A DNA stretch of 64,000 nucleotides from Symbiodinium kawagutii (taxonomy: Eukaryota; Sar; Dinophyceae; Suessiales; Symbiodiniaceae). Below the pieces are notes generated by a model that did not search any database, was not told where the DNA came from, and saw only the letters and a program-made list of their open reading frames with translations. The position numbers and the translations under genes are program-made. This document shows positions 29,301 to 35,050 of this stretch, piece by piece. Within the stretch, counting starts at the first letter, position 1. Every line of letters starts with the position of its first letter. The stretch spans positions 31,160 to 95,159 of the forward strand of contig VSDK01004528.1 of assembly GCA_009767595.1 (NCBI GenBank). The letters run 5' to 3'.

Positions 29301-32077
29301 TTCAGGCAAACAATTGCAGCTACCATTTGGTTCTAGTTGTCCAACATTATCTAACAGTGATCAGAACAGTTGGTGTAGCCATCCCAAAGTCATACCTTTG
29401 AGGCCTCTTCCACTTGGAGCCCCGGTAGGTCCTTTTTGGGCTCAGCCAGGTAGTTCCCCATGGCGACGAAAGGTCTCTTGGGATGAACCCAAGTTCTACA
29501 AGTTGGCCAGCGACTTGATCCATGCTGTCTATACCGTCCGTGCTTTATCCCATAAAACAACGCCCATCTGGTTGTTGTGGCTAAAGGTGGAGCTCCACAG
29601 AGTCCAACCCGAAAATCGCCGGGACTGGATCGATGTGATTTCCAGGGGAACTGTGTCATGACTGGCCATCAGAATGTGGGGATCTTCCCCCAAGCTGCTT
29701 GGGCTTCAAGGGAGCGATGGCAAGCTGACCAATGCTCCTACTGCTCCACCAGCTGATCCACCAGGAATTTGGTCCAGACTCTAAAACCAACGGCTGCAGG
29801 TGACAAGGAGAGCTCTGGAAAAATCTGTCCAACGACAACTGAAGAACTGACGCAGTGCTTGAACAAAAACGATGAAACCGTTGAGATGTTCAGCCTACAG
29901 GATTGCCGCTGGCAGACCATTGCACCGATGGCTGGCACTTTTGAGGTCCTGGTTGATTCACCAAAGAAGCTGACGGAGAAACTCTGCTTGAAATCGCTGG
30001 TGCATCTGAAAGCCAGAAAGTCATGGTAGATTCAGCTCTTGATACACAATACCCAGCCTATGCTTCCAGCTACCAGCCAATAGTACGGATCCAGCTGGTA
30101 GAACTACAACAGCTGTCTTAACTCAGCTTGGAGCCCCCAACACTTCATGGAAGCCTGAAAGCATAGGGCTGTGGCTCCCAAGAACATCACAGTGCCGCGC
30201 CAAGGTGCAAATGTCGAGCTGCCACCAATCCATCGCCCCCGTTGTTGCCGGGGCCCGCCACAATGAGCACGCGCTGGGACTTGGGATATGCTTCCTGCGG
30301 TGGGAATGGGAGATCTATTTGTTGACGGAAATTTGATGGTTAATCAGTGTGAATCATGGTTAATGCATCAACTATTGACCACTGTGAACCACTATAAGAA
30401 GGTTCAAGCACTATCAATCGACTATCGACTATACTAACCATGCATGATTAAGCATCAAACGTGTTGACTAGCAAAGGGTATCGCTGGCGATGAATCATGG
30501 TGAGTCATTTGTTTACAAACATAATTCTTAACTTTTAGTCAATCATGCTTCATACATCGGAAATAACTGAAATAACCTACAACGACCAACCAACTTCACC
30601 TCAACCACGACCAACCACCGCATCAGTGACCCATCGCACGTCTGTCACCACAACGGGTCCCTCCCCGTCGCCGTCGCGAGCCCCTGCCGTCCGCCAGAGC
30701 GCTGGCCACGCTGAGCCCCGCCAGTTCCATCAGCTGATCCACCGAAAAACCTCCAAGGCGCAGCTGATCCACCGGTGGCACATGGCGCGGTGAAGCTCCC
30801 AGTTGGGTCCACCAGTTTGGATCAACCAGCTTGGCCATGGCATGTGTCCAGGATGGGCTGTTAGCCATGGCATGTGTCCAGGATGGGCTGTTAGCCATGG
30901 CAAGTGCCAAGGGATGGGTGGCGAATTAGTTTATAAGCCACCCATGGGTGGCAACAAAACCAAGGTTGAGCACCTGGGATCCACCATTTTAGCCACCAAC
31001 CATGGCTTATAACCACCAAGGAAGCCCAAGTTTTAGCGGATCAAGCAGCTTGATCACCAACCTTAGCCATGGCTTATAACGACCAGTGAAGCAAGGCAGC
31101 AAGGTTGAGACTTATCGATGGCTACCAGCTACTGAGCAAGAGTGAGATCTTATCATTTTCAGCTCCAATTAGCTTTCTAAAGGAGACCCTGCAAGCCTCA
31201 CCTGGCGTTGACATCAACTCTTCGTCGATGGAAATGGCATCTTGTTGGTTGAGCAACGTGATCGCTTGACCTGGATGGGCTTAGGCTGGGCGATTTCTAG
31301 CAAGAGTCAGCTTGCCAACTGAAATGGCTTCAAAGCTGCTGGGTAGTTTCTGGATGGTGCTTAGTTGATGGTTGGTTGGTGGTTGGTTGATGGTCGGTTG
31401 ATGGTGGGTTGATGGTTGGTTGATGGTTCATTGATGGTTGATCCTGTTCAATCATGGGTTACCATGGTTCACAGCACTTACTGCATGTAATGCGGTGGTT
31501 GATATGTTGGTTAAGAAGCTGGTAAAGAAGCTGATGAACGATGACTTTTAATGATGCTGGGGGCATAGGCCAGTTAAGCTGGTGAAAATAATGGGGGAGA
31601 CCAACAATTGTTAGCAAACCCTGGAGGCCAGCTACATGATACTCCCGAATGATAGATGATTTGCCTTCTAAAACCATCTAAAACCTCTAGGTTTTTGGTG
31701 CCTGGACCAGGGCCCCACCCAGAAGCTAGACCTACCAACCCATCCATGCATTTCCAGGGTGGCAGATGCCATGCCAACATCGATAAACCGATTGCCTGGA
31801 GTTACGCAACTCCAAACCATTAACCCTATGCTTTCAAATGCTATTTTAGTAGGTAATCAACCCCCAAACAACGGGCTGGTAGAAACCAGCTGGTTGCCTA
31901 TTGAAATGGTGACTGGAAGCATGGGGCATGGGTAAGATATCAATCATGCAATTTATATCCCATTTCTGGCATGGCATGGGATGGAACCGTCGCTGCAGTT
32001 ATCCATTAATCATCACTTGGATCATCGACCAACAGCACATCAAACACTTGCCGTTGCGGTTTCCGCGCCGTACTTAG
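2268..32077 (-). CDS. NAXE: NAD(P)HX epimerase (YjeF N-terminal domain), gene span; exons listed separately
   Basis: Metabolite-repair enzyme. It converts R-NAD(P)HX, the hydrated damaged cofactor, to the S form used by the partner dehydratase. Eleven exons join in phase to give the whole domain: [18 protein letters not shown], the phosphate-binding loop [68 protein letters not shown] with the active-site Asp loop, LPDLQI and [17 protein letters not shown]. Order and spacing match animal and plant NAXE. The start codon and any targeting peptide lie upstream of 32077 and were not found. The junction between 30209 and 7609 makes a 22.6-kb intron containing the PP2C gene. The exons on the two sides of this gap do not overlap in the protein, which argues for one gene over two copies. 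Donors are GT, GC and GA. Confidence 0.8.
2461..2505 (-). CDS. NAXE: NAXE exon: APKK segment
   Basis: 45 bases encoding (A)[14 protein letters not shown](G). Human has APKKSATQFTGRYHYLGG. Acceptor TTGACAG, donor GTGGGG. Confidence 0.85.
   Translation of the reverse strand, partial: RPRKRPPSSVGVTS
3242..3318. mobile_element. Family A short inverted-repeat element, partial
   Basis: Begins ggctgtgggtcaaaaccctg, the terminal sequence of family A, and keeps the cccctagttccc and gttttccct blocks. The far end is lost. Confidence 0.6.
3443..3489 (-). CDS. NAXE: NAXE exon: [13 protein letters not shown]
   Basis: 47 bases that complete [18 protein letters not shown], aligned with human EKGNAGGIQPDLLISL. 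Acceptor GCTGAG, donor GTGACC. Confidence 0.72.
4475..4511 (-). CDS. NAXE: NAXE exon: DIPSGWDVE active-site loop
   Basis: 37 bases encoding [11 protein letters not shown] and two bases of Glu. The D-PSGWD-VE loop is the most conserved part of the family. Acceptor TTACCAG, donor GTGCCT. Confidence 0.92.
4580..4666. mobile_element. Family C element, diverged copy
   Basis: Right end gggtcccctatttgagaaac plus caccac matches family C; the left end keeps only gagggtacc. Confidence 0.5.
5057..5106 (-). CDS. NAXE: NAXE exon: REPF segment
   Basis: 50 bases encoding [16 protein letters not shown]; human has VREPFHSILSVLKGLTV. Acceptor GCCCAG, donor GTTCCA. A longer open frame on the same strand (4939-5331) reads across it in another phase and is a shadow. 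Confidence 0.82.
5275..5330. repeat. (ATC)n microsatellite
   Basis: About 18 uninterrupted triplets in a NAXE intron. Confidence 0.95.
5500..5548 (-). CDS. NAXE: NAXE exon: [11 protein letters not shown]
   Basis: 49 bases encoding (D)[15 protein letters not shown](T), the conserved V-DA-IFG-FSF-KG motif. Acceptor AACGCAG, donor GCGACT (GC type). Confidence 0.92.
6336..6393 (-). CDS. NAXE: NAXE exon: VTQC segment
   Basis: 58 bases encoding [19 protein letters not shown], acceptor CCTGAG, donor GTCGGC. Human NAXE has LVTQCQKMDIPFL at this place. Its last base completes the Asp codon of the next exon. Confidence 0.88.
7555..7609 (-). CDS. NAXE: NAXE exon: [10 protein letters not shown] strand
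   Basis: 55 bases, acceptor TTGTGAG, encoding [18 protein letters not shown]. It matches the family segment that follows GDGL..ARHL (human: LFGYEPTIYYPKRP). The 3' end is uncertain. A possible 12-base microexon (6615-6626, ELAH, GC donor) would lead to the next exon. Confidence 0.72.
10029..10110 (-). CDS. Probable PP2C terminal exon 15
   Basis: Acceptor GCTAAG; encodes [20 protein letters not shown] then RALRGS and TGA at 10031-10029. It joins the previous exon exactly (EQLR-KDFI). An amphipathic helical tail is likely; I do not recognise it as a known domain. Confidence 0.65.
10029..29461 (-). CDS. Protein phosphatase 2C (PPM family), gene span; exons listed separately
   Basis: Metal-dependent Ser/Thr phosphatase. 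Fifteen exons join in phase. All family motifs appear in order: [21 protein letters not shown] (metal-binding Asp and Gly), [80 protein letters not shown] and [11 protein letters not shown]. The N terminus [10 protein letters not shown] resembles PPM1G-type enzymes (MGAYLSQP) and, with Gly at position 2, may be N-myristoylated (inference). About 340 residues are covered up to VVVCPGG. From there the message either reads to TGA at 13002-13000 or uses a GC donor into two further exons ending at 10029. A 10-N gap interrupts exon 5. All catalytic residues I can check are intact, so the enzyme is probably active. The gene is nested in a NAXE intron. Confidence 0.88.
10195..10670. repeat. Degenerate TG-rich repeats (gaccaatggtgaccaatgg)
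   Basis: Short-period ggtgaccaat, ggttaatggtg and ttgatggttga repeats right of the terminal PP2C exon. A family E-like piece (gtagctccaaatcgctcccc) is at about 10315. Confidence 0.6.
11217..11315. mobile_element. Family D short inverted-repeat element
   Basis: ttggttggtgatttcaaccc cgatgaaaaatact ... aaaatgtcaatcgaaccacc aacc. Confidence 0.68.
11514..11597 (-). CDS. Probable PP2C exon 14: C-terminal extension
   Basis: GC-rich island. Acceptor GAGCAG, encoding AAQLRARGL, then [18 protein letters not shown] and two bases of Arg. Donor GACCCA (GA type). Its phase fits the GC donor of exon 13 and the start of the next exon. It could instead belong to a separate small gene, but no independent start was found. 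Confidence 0.6.
11662..11757. mobile_element. Family D short inverted-repeat element
   Basis: ttggtggtttcaacccctat gaaaa ... gtttgaaaccatcaacc, with tcaaccaaccagttgttaat inside. About 350 bp from the copy at 11217. Confidence 0.7.
12447..12561. mobile_element. Family A short inverted-repeat element
   Basis: 115 bp, from tggcagtgggtcaaaaccct to tacccatagcca. Terminal inverted repeats pair imperfectly. No coding capacity. Confidence 0.7.
13025..13144 (-). CDS. PP2C exon 13: GADNMT metal site
   Basis: Acceptor TTCGTGAG; encodes [20 protein letters not shown], then [19 protein letters not shown]. Two endings are possible: read-through to TGA at 13002-13000 (adds GRLTSPGA), or the GC donor GCGCCT at 13024, which joins the next two exons in phase. 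Confidence 0.88.
13185..13600. repeat. Degenerate minisatellite upstream of PP2C exon 13
   Basis: Repeats of gattaataggggttcat and ggttaatagtg. In transcript sense it is CA-rich and lies just before the acceptor of exon 13. Open frames through it are repeat translations. Confidence 0.7.
14277..14353 (-). CDS. PP2C exon 12: ACDGIWD metal site
   Basis: Acceptor GGCACAG; encodes [20 protein letters not shown] then RRLMR. The most likely donor is GACCGC (GA type), giving [15 protein letters not shown]; donors slightly further on cannot be excluded. Confidence 0.88.
14839..14951. mobile_element. Family A short inverted-repeat element
   Basis: Inverse orientation: ggctatgggtcaatatt at the left, ggttttgacccatagtc at the right, with ggggaaccaggggtacaggg inside. 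It lies in the intron between PP2C exons 11 and 12. Confidence 0.72.
15136..15207 (-). CDS. PP2C exon 11
   Basis: 72 bases, phase 0 to 0, encoding [20 protein letters not shown] then EFLV. Acceptor CTTAG, donor GCGTCT (GC type). DDEFLV continues as IACDGIWD in exon 12. Confidence 0.93.
15275..15351. mobile_element. Family B element, left half
   Basis: Starts ccctatgcttccag and keeps the agtaggtaagcagctgg block; the right terminal repeat is missing. Confidence 0.6.
16267..16304 (-). CDS. PP2C exon 10
   Basis: 38 bases encoding (G)[12 protein letters not shown]. Acceptor GGCTCAG, donor GAGTCT (GA type). Continues into [10 protein letters not shown], the usual PP-KQM-AVP pattern. Confidence 0.9.
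17242..17268 (-). CDS. PP2C exon 9: 27-base microexon
   Basis: Encodes (G)NLSLSRAI(G), the invariant L-SRA-GD segment. Acceptor GCCCAG, donor GCACAG (GC type). It joins its neighbours exactly: [17 protein letters not shown]. Confidence 0.92.
   Translation of the reverse strand, partial: ETSASRVQ
18458..18536 (-). CDS. PP2C exon 8: RIEAAGG segment
   Basis: 79 bases encoding [20 protein letters not shown] then TTYRVN and one base of Gly. Donor GACGCT (GA type). A longer version starting at 18552 (AVAAE before ETRR) is also in phase if exon 7 ends two bases later. Confidence 0.85.
18576..18690. repeat. 15-bp tandem repeat beside PP2C exon 8
   Basis: About seven copies of a unit like agcattagcttgtta, directly upstream (transcript sense) of exon 8. 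Confidence 0.75.
19381..19490. mobile_element. Family B short inverted-repeat element
   Basis: ccctatgtttccag ... ctggaagcgaaaaggg, with tagtaggtaaccagtt and ttggttgcctattg inside. About 110 bp, a foldback over its whole length. Confidence 0.72.
19861..19931 (-). CDS. PP2C exon 7: GDSRAVL and DHKP motifs
   Basis: Acceptor CTCTAG; encodes [20 protein letters not shown] then KPNL. The donor is GA type; its exact place (GAGACG or GACGGC two bases later) depends on which acceptor the next exon uses. Confidence 0.9.
20733..20832 (-). CDS. PP2C exon 6: GCTAVVVL core strand
   Basis: 100 bases encoding [15 protein letters not shown], then [18 protein letters not shown] and the first base of Gly. 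Acceptor GCTTCAG, donor GTGGGG. It joins exon 7 to give NAGDSRAV. Confidence 0.92.
21064..21168. mobile_element. Family B short inverted-repeat element
   Basis: 105 bp, accctatgcttccac ... aactggaagcatagggt. Near-perfect terminal repeats. Confidence 0.8.
22515..22628. mobile_element. Family C short inverted-repeat element
   Basis: gtggtggtttcttcaaaata ggggacccc ... ggtccccctattttgagaaa ccaccaa. 114 bp with long terminal repeats. Confidence 0.78.
23549..23875 (+). CDS. Unrecognised ORF inside a PP2C intron
   Basis: 108 codons, beginning [20 protein letters not shown], with a hydrophobic start and a mixed C-terminal half. It lies in a non-repeated patch of the intron between PP2C exons 5 and 6. 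No family recognised. A chance ORF or gene fossil is as likely as a real gene. Confidence 0.22.
   Translation: MHMAYLTWAGVVPGLLLGIPMVIDVPAHATTSAWWATAKEHQRITRKQQPEAALREFFMRPRHIFDGTLKVFYGNSCLPIASRLLVASTASIVELLNQSVALNKKSNS
24298..24362 (-). CDS. PP2C exon 5, interrupted by a 10-N gap
   Basis: Acceptor CTCCAAG, encoding [13 protein letters not shown] up to the gap at 24314-24323, then 16 bases to a probable GC donor (GCGACT). True length and phase cannot be read because of the gap. The intron on its 5' side ends in a long (ACC)n tract in transcript sense. Confidence 0.6.
24430..24469. repeat. (GGT)n microsatellite
   Basis: About 13 triplets, upstream of PP2C exon 5, where the transcript reads (ACC)n. 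Confidence 0.95.
24792..24841 (-). CDS. PP2C exon 4
   Basis: 50 bases encoding (P)[16 protein letters not shown], the helix after the metal site (family: L..AF..ID). Acceptor ATGTAG, donor GCGCCT (GC type). It continues as [11 protein letters not shown]. Confidence 0.8.
25963..26056. mobile_element. Family D short inverted-repeat element
   Basis: ggttggtggtctcaaccact atgaaa ... gattttaaaaccatcaacca. Fragments with aaccactataatcccctc follow at 26090-26130 and 26280-26330. Confidence 0.62.
26375..26496. mobile_element. Family A element abutting the PP2C exon 3 donor
   Basis: 122 bp with 12-base perfect terminal inverted repeats (ggctgtgggtca and tgacccacagcc). In transcript sense the element starts two bases inside the intron after exon 3. 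Confidence 0.75.
26499..26612 (-). CDS. PP2C exon 3: VFDGHGG metal site
   Basis: 114 bases encoding (G)[20 protein letters not shown], then [18 protein letters not shown]. Acceptor CTTGAG. The donor is most likely GTGGCTG at 26498, only two bases from the end of a family A element (26375-26496), so this intron begins with that element. Confidence 0.88.
28401..28560. repeat. AT-rich ~75-bp duplication
   Basis: tatacatactatagatatac plus taccacatgttaat occurs twice in direct order, within the intron between PP2C exons 2 and 3. Confidence 0.65.
28637..28760 (-). CDS. PP2C exon 2: [12 protein letters not shown] motif
   Basis: 124 bases, acceptor TTCCAG, encoding [18 protein letters not shown], then [18 protein letters not shown] and GHHLQ. 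Donor GCGTCGG (GC type). The usual GT-dependent reading would add residues ([10 protein letters not shown]) that the family lacks. Confidence 0.92.
28770..28852. repeat. 12-bp tandem repeat beside PP2C exon 2
   Basis: Copies of gaagtcatgggg, ten bases upstream of the exon 2 acceptor in transcript sense. Confidence 0.8.
29396..29461 (-). CDS. PP2C exon 1, start codon
   Basis: 66 bases: [20 protein letters not shown] then SK, phase 0. Consensus donor GTATGA. An AG at 29497-29496 (CTTGTAG) 35 bases upstream of the ATG could be the spliced-leader acceptor. The start was chosen by likeness to MGAYLSQP of PPM1G. Confidence 0.8.
29769..30029 (+). CDS. Unrecognised ORF between PP2C exon 1 and a NAXE exon
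   Basis: 86 codons with protein-like composition (contains [20 protein letters not shown] and [15 protein letters not shown]), on the strand opposite to both neighbours. No family recognised; it may be a captured gene fragment. Confidence 0.25.
   Translation: MVQTLKPTAAGDKESSGKICPTTTEELTQCLNKNDETVEMFSLQDCRWQTIAPMAGTFEVLVDSPKKLTEKLCLKSLVHLKARKSW
30058..30168. mobile_element. Family B short inverted-repeat element, diverged
   Basis: cctatgcttccagctaccag at the left, cctgaaagcatagggct at the right. It lies between PP2C exon 1 and the [13 protein letters not shown] exon. Confidence 0.68.
30209..30294 (-). CDS. NAXE: NAXE exon: GPGNNGGDG phosphate-binding loop
   Basis: 86 bases encoding [20 protein letters not shown] then DGLVAARH and two bases of a Leu codon. 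Glycine-rich loop of the Rossmann-like fold. The donor is GCACCT (GC type). The phase-2 end joins the exon at 7609 to give HLYHFGYSP. Confidence 0.92.
30692..30763 (-). CDS. NAXE: NAXE exon: [11 protein letters not shown] helix
   Basis: 72 bases, phase 0 to 0, encoding [20 protein letters not shown] and four more residues. This is the signature N-terminal helix of YjeF_N proteins. Acceptor GATCAG, donor GACGGC (GA type); the protein continues exactly as ALA-EAYPKS into the next exon. Confidence 0.88.
30829..30903. repeat. 31-bp tandem repeat
   Basis: Two full and one partial copies of ggcatgtgtccaggatgggc tgttagccat, upstream of the NAXE FSVDQLM exon in transcript sense. Confidence 0.8.
31824..31926. 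mobile_element. Family B short inverted-repeat element
   Basis: ccctatgctttcaaatg ... gactggaagcatgggg. Very like the copy at 21064, sharing the aaacaacgrgctggtagaaa block. Confidence 0.76.
32039..32077 (-). CDS. NAXE: NAXE exon, first recognised
   Basis: 39 bases, phase 0 to 0, encoding [13 protein letters not shown]. Acceptor is GCCAG, donor GTGCTG. It fits the start of the family domain (pattern L-S..A-Q..D before [11 protein letters not shown]), but it is short and only loosely conserved, so it is the least certain NAXE exon on the 5' side. Confidence 0.5.
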
Positions 32078-33628
32078 CTGGCTTGAACCATGAACCACCC
32101 AGGAACCTTTTCATCAAAGTTGTCCTAGTCATACATCAACTTATCAACCCCAAAAGATTACCAACCCATAAGAACTTGGTGACCCACCATTGATACAACC
32201 ACCCCTCCCGTCAACCAATTCTGCCCAACAGTGTTTGCTCTTAACACCAGTACCTATCCCAGCAGTCTGAGCCAAGCTTGTGAAATGGGGGCCTTAGCGC
32301 CTGGTCGAATCCTCACATGGATCACGAAACGAAACGAGAAACGAGGGTTCATGATTAATCAGCACCTTGATTGAGGTTGATGACATCTCCCAGTTTTACC
32401 CAGGGTTATAACACAGCTACAATCAGGTTGATGGTTCATGACCTTTCCCTCATCTTCAGCACCTTTGGATGATTACCCTCTGGTAAACTAACCTGGCAAA
32501 TCTGGCAAGGGAGAAAATCCACCATGGCTATTGGTGGTTTCCCAGGGTTTCATACAGAAAATATGGTTCAAATCCAGCCAGCCAGGTCAGTTTACCGGAG
32601 GCTACCCTCTAACCATCTCTAACCCAACAGCCTGGCGAATCCTTGGGCGCACCTCTCTGCCTTGGCCAGGACCTGGGCGCCCCCACTGGTGGGCGAAGCC
32701 ACCTGGAGCACAGTGCCGGGACCTCTCAGGTATAGCAACTGAGTCTATGAATCTTGAAGCGACTCTGCTGAGATGGGATATTTTGGTGTAGCTATCTCTG
32801 TGTGCATATCATGGCTACATTTGAGCTATCGCCCTGATGAAATCGCCCTGATGAAATCAAACACATGGTGACATTATCAAAGTCTCTGGCAATTCAAGTT
32901 AGGCTTCACCAGTTCAGTCTCACATACCTGTATTTTGACGAATCGACCTTCGGTCAACGTCAGCAAACAATATGGTCCACCTAAACATGTCCGAAGCTTT
33001 GAAATTTGAACCACATGAATCAACAATAAGATCAACAAATAAACTATATAATCAACCAGTATGATGAACAGCTCTGAACATCAAACCAAAATTAATCATC
33101 AATAAACAAAACCCACAGTTTGGTTTAAACGTAGCCATGGCTATGGCTCGAAGTATCCCAAGCACATTGATGGCTTGACCAAGCATGGCCCCACTGCGTG
33201 GAGCCATAGCGGCACCATGGCCACCCCAGGGCCTGCGCAAAGGCAGCAGCTGTCAAGGGTCGACGGCTCAGCAAATGAGCCGCACGGGTACCTGTGAGCC
33301 GAGCGGCTCAGGGCCACATTCTACAGGGCCAACATTGGAGGGAAAATGATGGCTATGCGGAATGATGATTGGGAATGATGATTGGTTCATTGGAAGTTTG
33401 GTTTCACCAGTTCATCAGAAAATGATGGTTCATTGAGTGTTCATGGTTCAATGATAGCGATGGGGAATGATGATTAATGAGGGTTAATGGCGGTGCATTG
33501 ATTGTGCATGATGGTTGCTTGAGAAGTTGCCTTGAGAGTATTCCATGAATGGTGGGTACTCATGGACTATGTTGTTATAACTGATGACTGTGGTGGATTA
33601 TGGCCAAAAATGAACAAGGATCATGATC

Positions 33629-33681
<53 letters not shown>
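33629..33681. repeat. (GAT)n microsatellite
   Basis: About 17 triplets. The poly-Asp frame through it is not a gene. Confidence 0.95.
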
Positions 33682-34198
33682 AATGGGCTATCATGCAAAA
33701 CTCTGACCTATAGGTTGTGCATTGTAGTTGGTAGCTACTGGCCAGTCACTATCTTCAACCGGCACTGACCCTCGTTGCATGAGGTGACCCCACGGTGCAT
33801 GAACATCTCATCGTACTGGTGGTGACCCACGGCCATAGCACTGGGAGACCATGGCCGTCCGTACGGCCACATCAAACATCATCAACCATCATGGATCATG
33901 AATAATCACGTATTATTGGTGCTGAAGAAGCGCAATTGACCATCCACAAGCGATTGTTGCCCATCACCAAGATTAGCCATCGATTAGTCACCAAGCAATA
34001 ACTCTCCATTGTATAAACACAACTCAGCCATTGTTGACAACGCTTCAACCATATCTTATCATCAACCAGCCGTGACTAAACTAGCCATCAATCGCATCAA
34101 TTAATTAACCAAGATTGGTCATACCTAACCATTCTTAACCCATCCCCTTGGAATTGATAGAGTACCCTGAAGGCCGTGATTTTCTTGAGGGTCCATAA

Positions 34199-34470
34199 TT
34201 GACCATTCTTAACTTCATCATTAACCATCAATTAGCCATCCATCAACCATTAGCCAACCATCAGTCACAACCATCAGTCACAACCATCAGTCGCAACCAT
34301 CCATCAACCATCAGTCCACCAACAATTAGCCAATCAACCACAAATCAACCATCCATCAACCATTCATCAACCATAAATCATCAATCAATCATCAATCATC
34401 AATCAACTTCATCATTAATCATCAATCAACCATCAATCAACCACCAATTCCCCAACGACCTTCGCTCATC
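34199..34470. repeat. CA-rich simple repeats (aaccatcaatc)
   Basis: Dense catcaaccatcaatcaacca-type repeats, immediately left of a GC-rich island at 34485-34560. The opposite pattern follows at 34600-35050. Confidence 0.8.
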
Positions 34471-34599
34471 TGCCACCTAGACATCCCGCGAGCGCCAGCA
34501 CCAGCGCCCAGCGCCGACTTGCGCCGGTTCCGCGACGGGCCACGGAACGACACGTGACCTGGCGGAGATGCCGTGGGATGCCATGGGATGCCAAGGGGA

Positions 34600-35050
34600 T
34601 GCCATGGAGGTGATGGTTGCCATGGTGAAAGGTCAACTTGATGGTTGGTGACAGTTGATTGATGGTTGATTTATGGTTGGGGATGATTGCTGAGATGGTT
34701 GGCGATGGTTGGTGATGCCATGGTGATGGTTGGTTGGTGATGGTTGCTTGTGCATAGATGGTTAGTTGGTGGTTTCTTAGATGGTTGCTGGTCAAGAATG
34801 CTTTTATGACTAATGATGGTTGTTGATGCTTTACTGATGGTTGGTAGGCTGGTGAATGATGGTTGATTGTCAATAGATGGTTAATGAGCTCGTTAATGAG
34901 CTGGTTAATGAGCTGGTTAATGATGGTCAATCGGTGGTCAATAGACTGATTTTTGTTTATTCTTAGTTGATTGTCAATCATTGATGGTTCATGCCATCAA
35001 TGATGTGTCATGGTAAATGATTGATATTCAGCTAGTTAATCAACAGAATC
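34600..35050. repeat. TG-rich simple repeats (gatggttgg)
   Basis: Near mirror of 34199-34470: gatggttggtgatggttg-type repeats on the + strand, able to pair with the left block. Confidence 0.8.

Larger units (their letters stand above)
7610..30208 (-). other. 22.6-kb NAXE intron that contains the PP2C gene
   Basis: Defined by the GC donor after GDGLVAARH and the AG acceptor before YHFGYSP. The PP2C gene (29461 to 10029) lies wholly inside on the same strand, leaving 0.75 kb on its 5' side and 2.4 kb on its 3' side. The 3' part (7610-10028) is AT-rich with no exon I can support; 8130-8590 is a GC-richer unexplained patch. Confidence 0.6.

Noticed and set aside
34199-34480. ORF rich in INHQS
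   Set aside because: A translation of aaccatcaatc simple repeats, with no protein-like feature.
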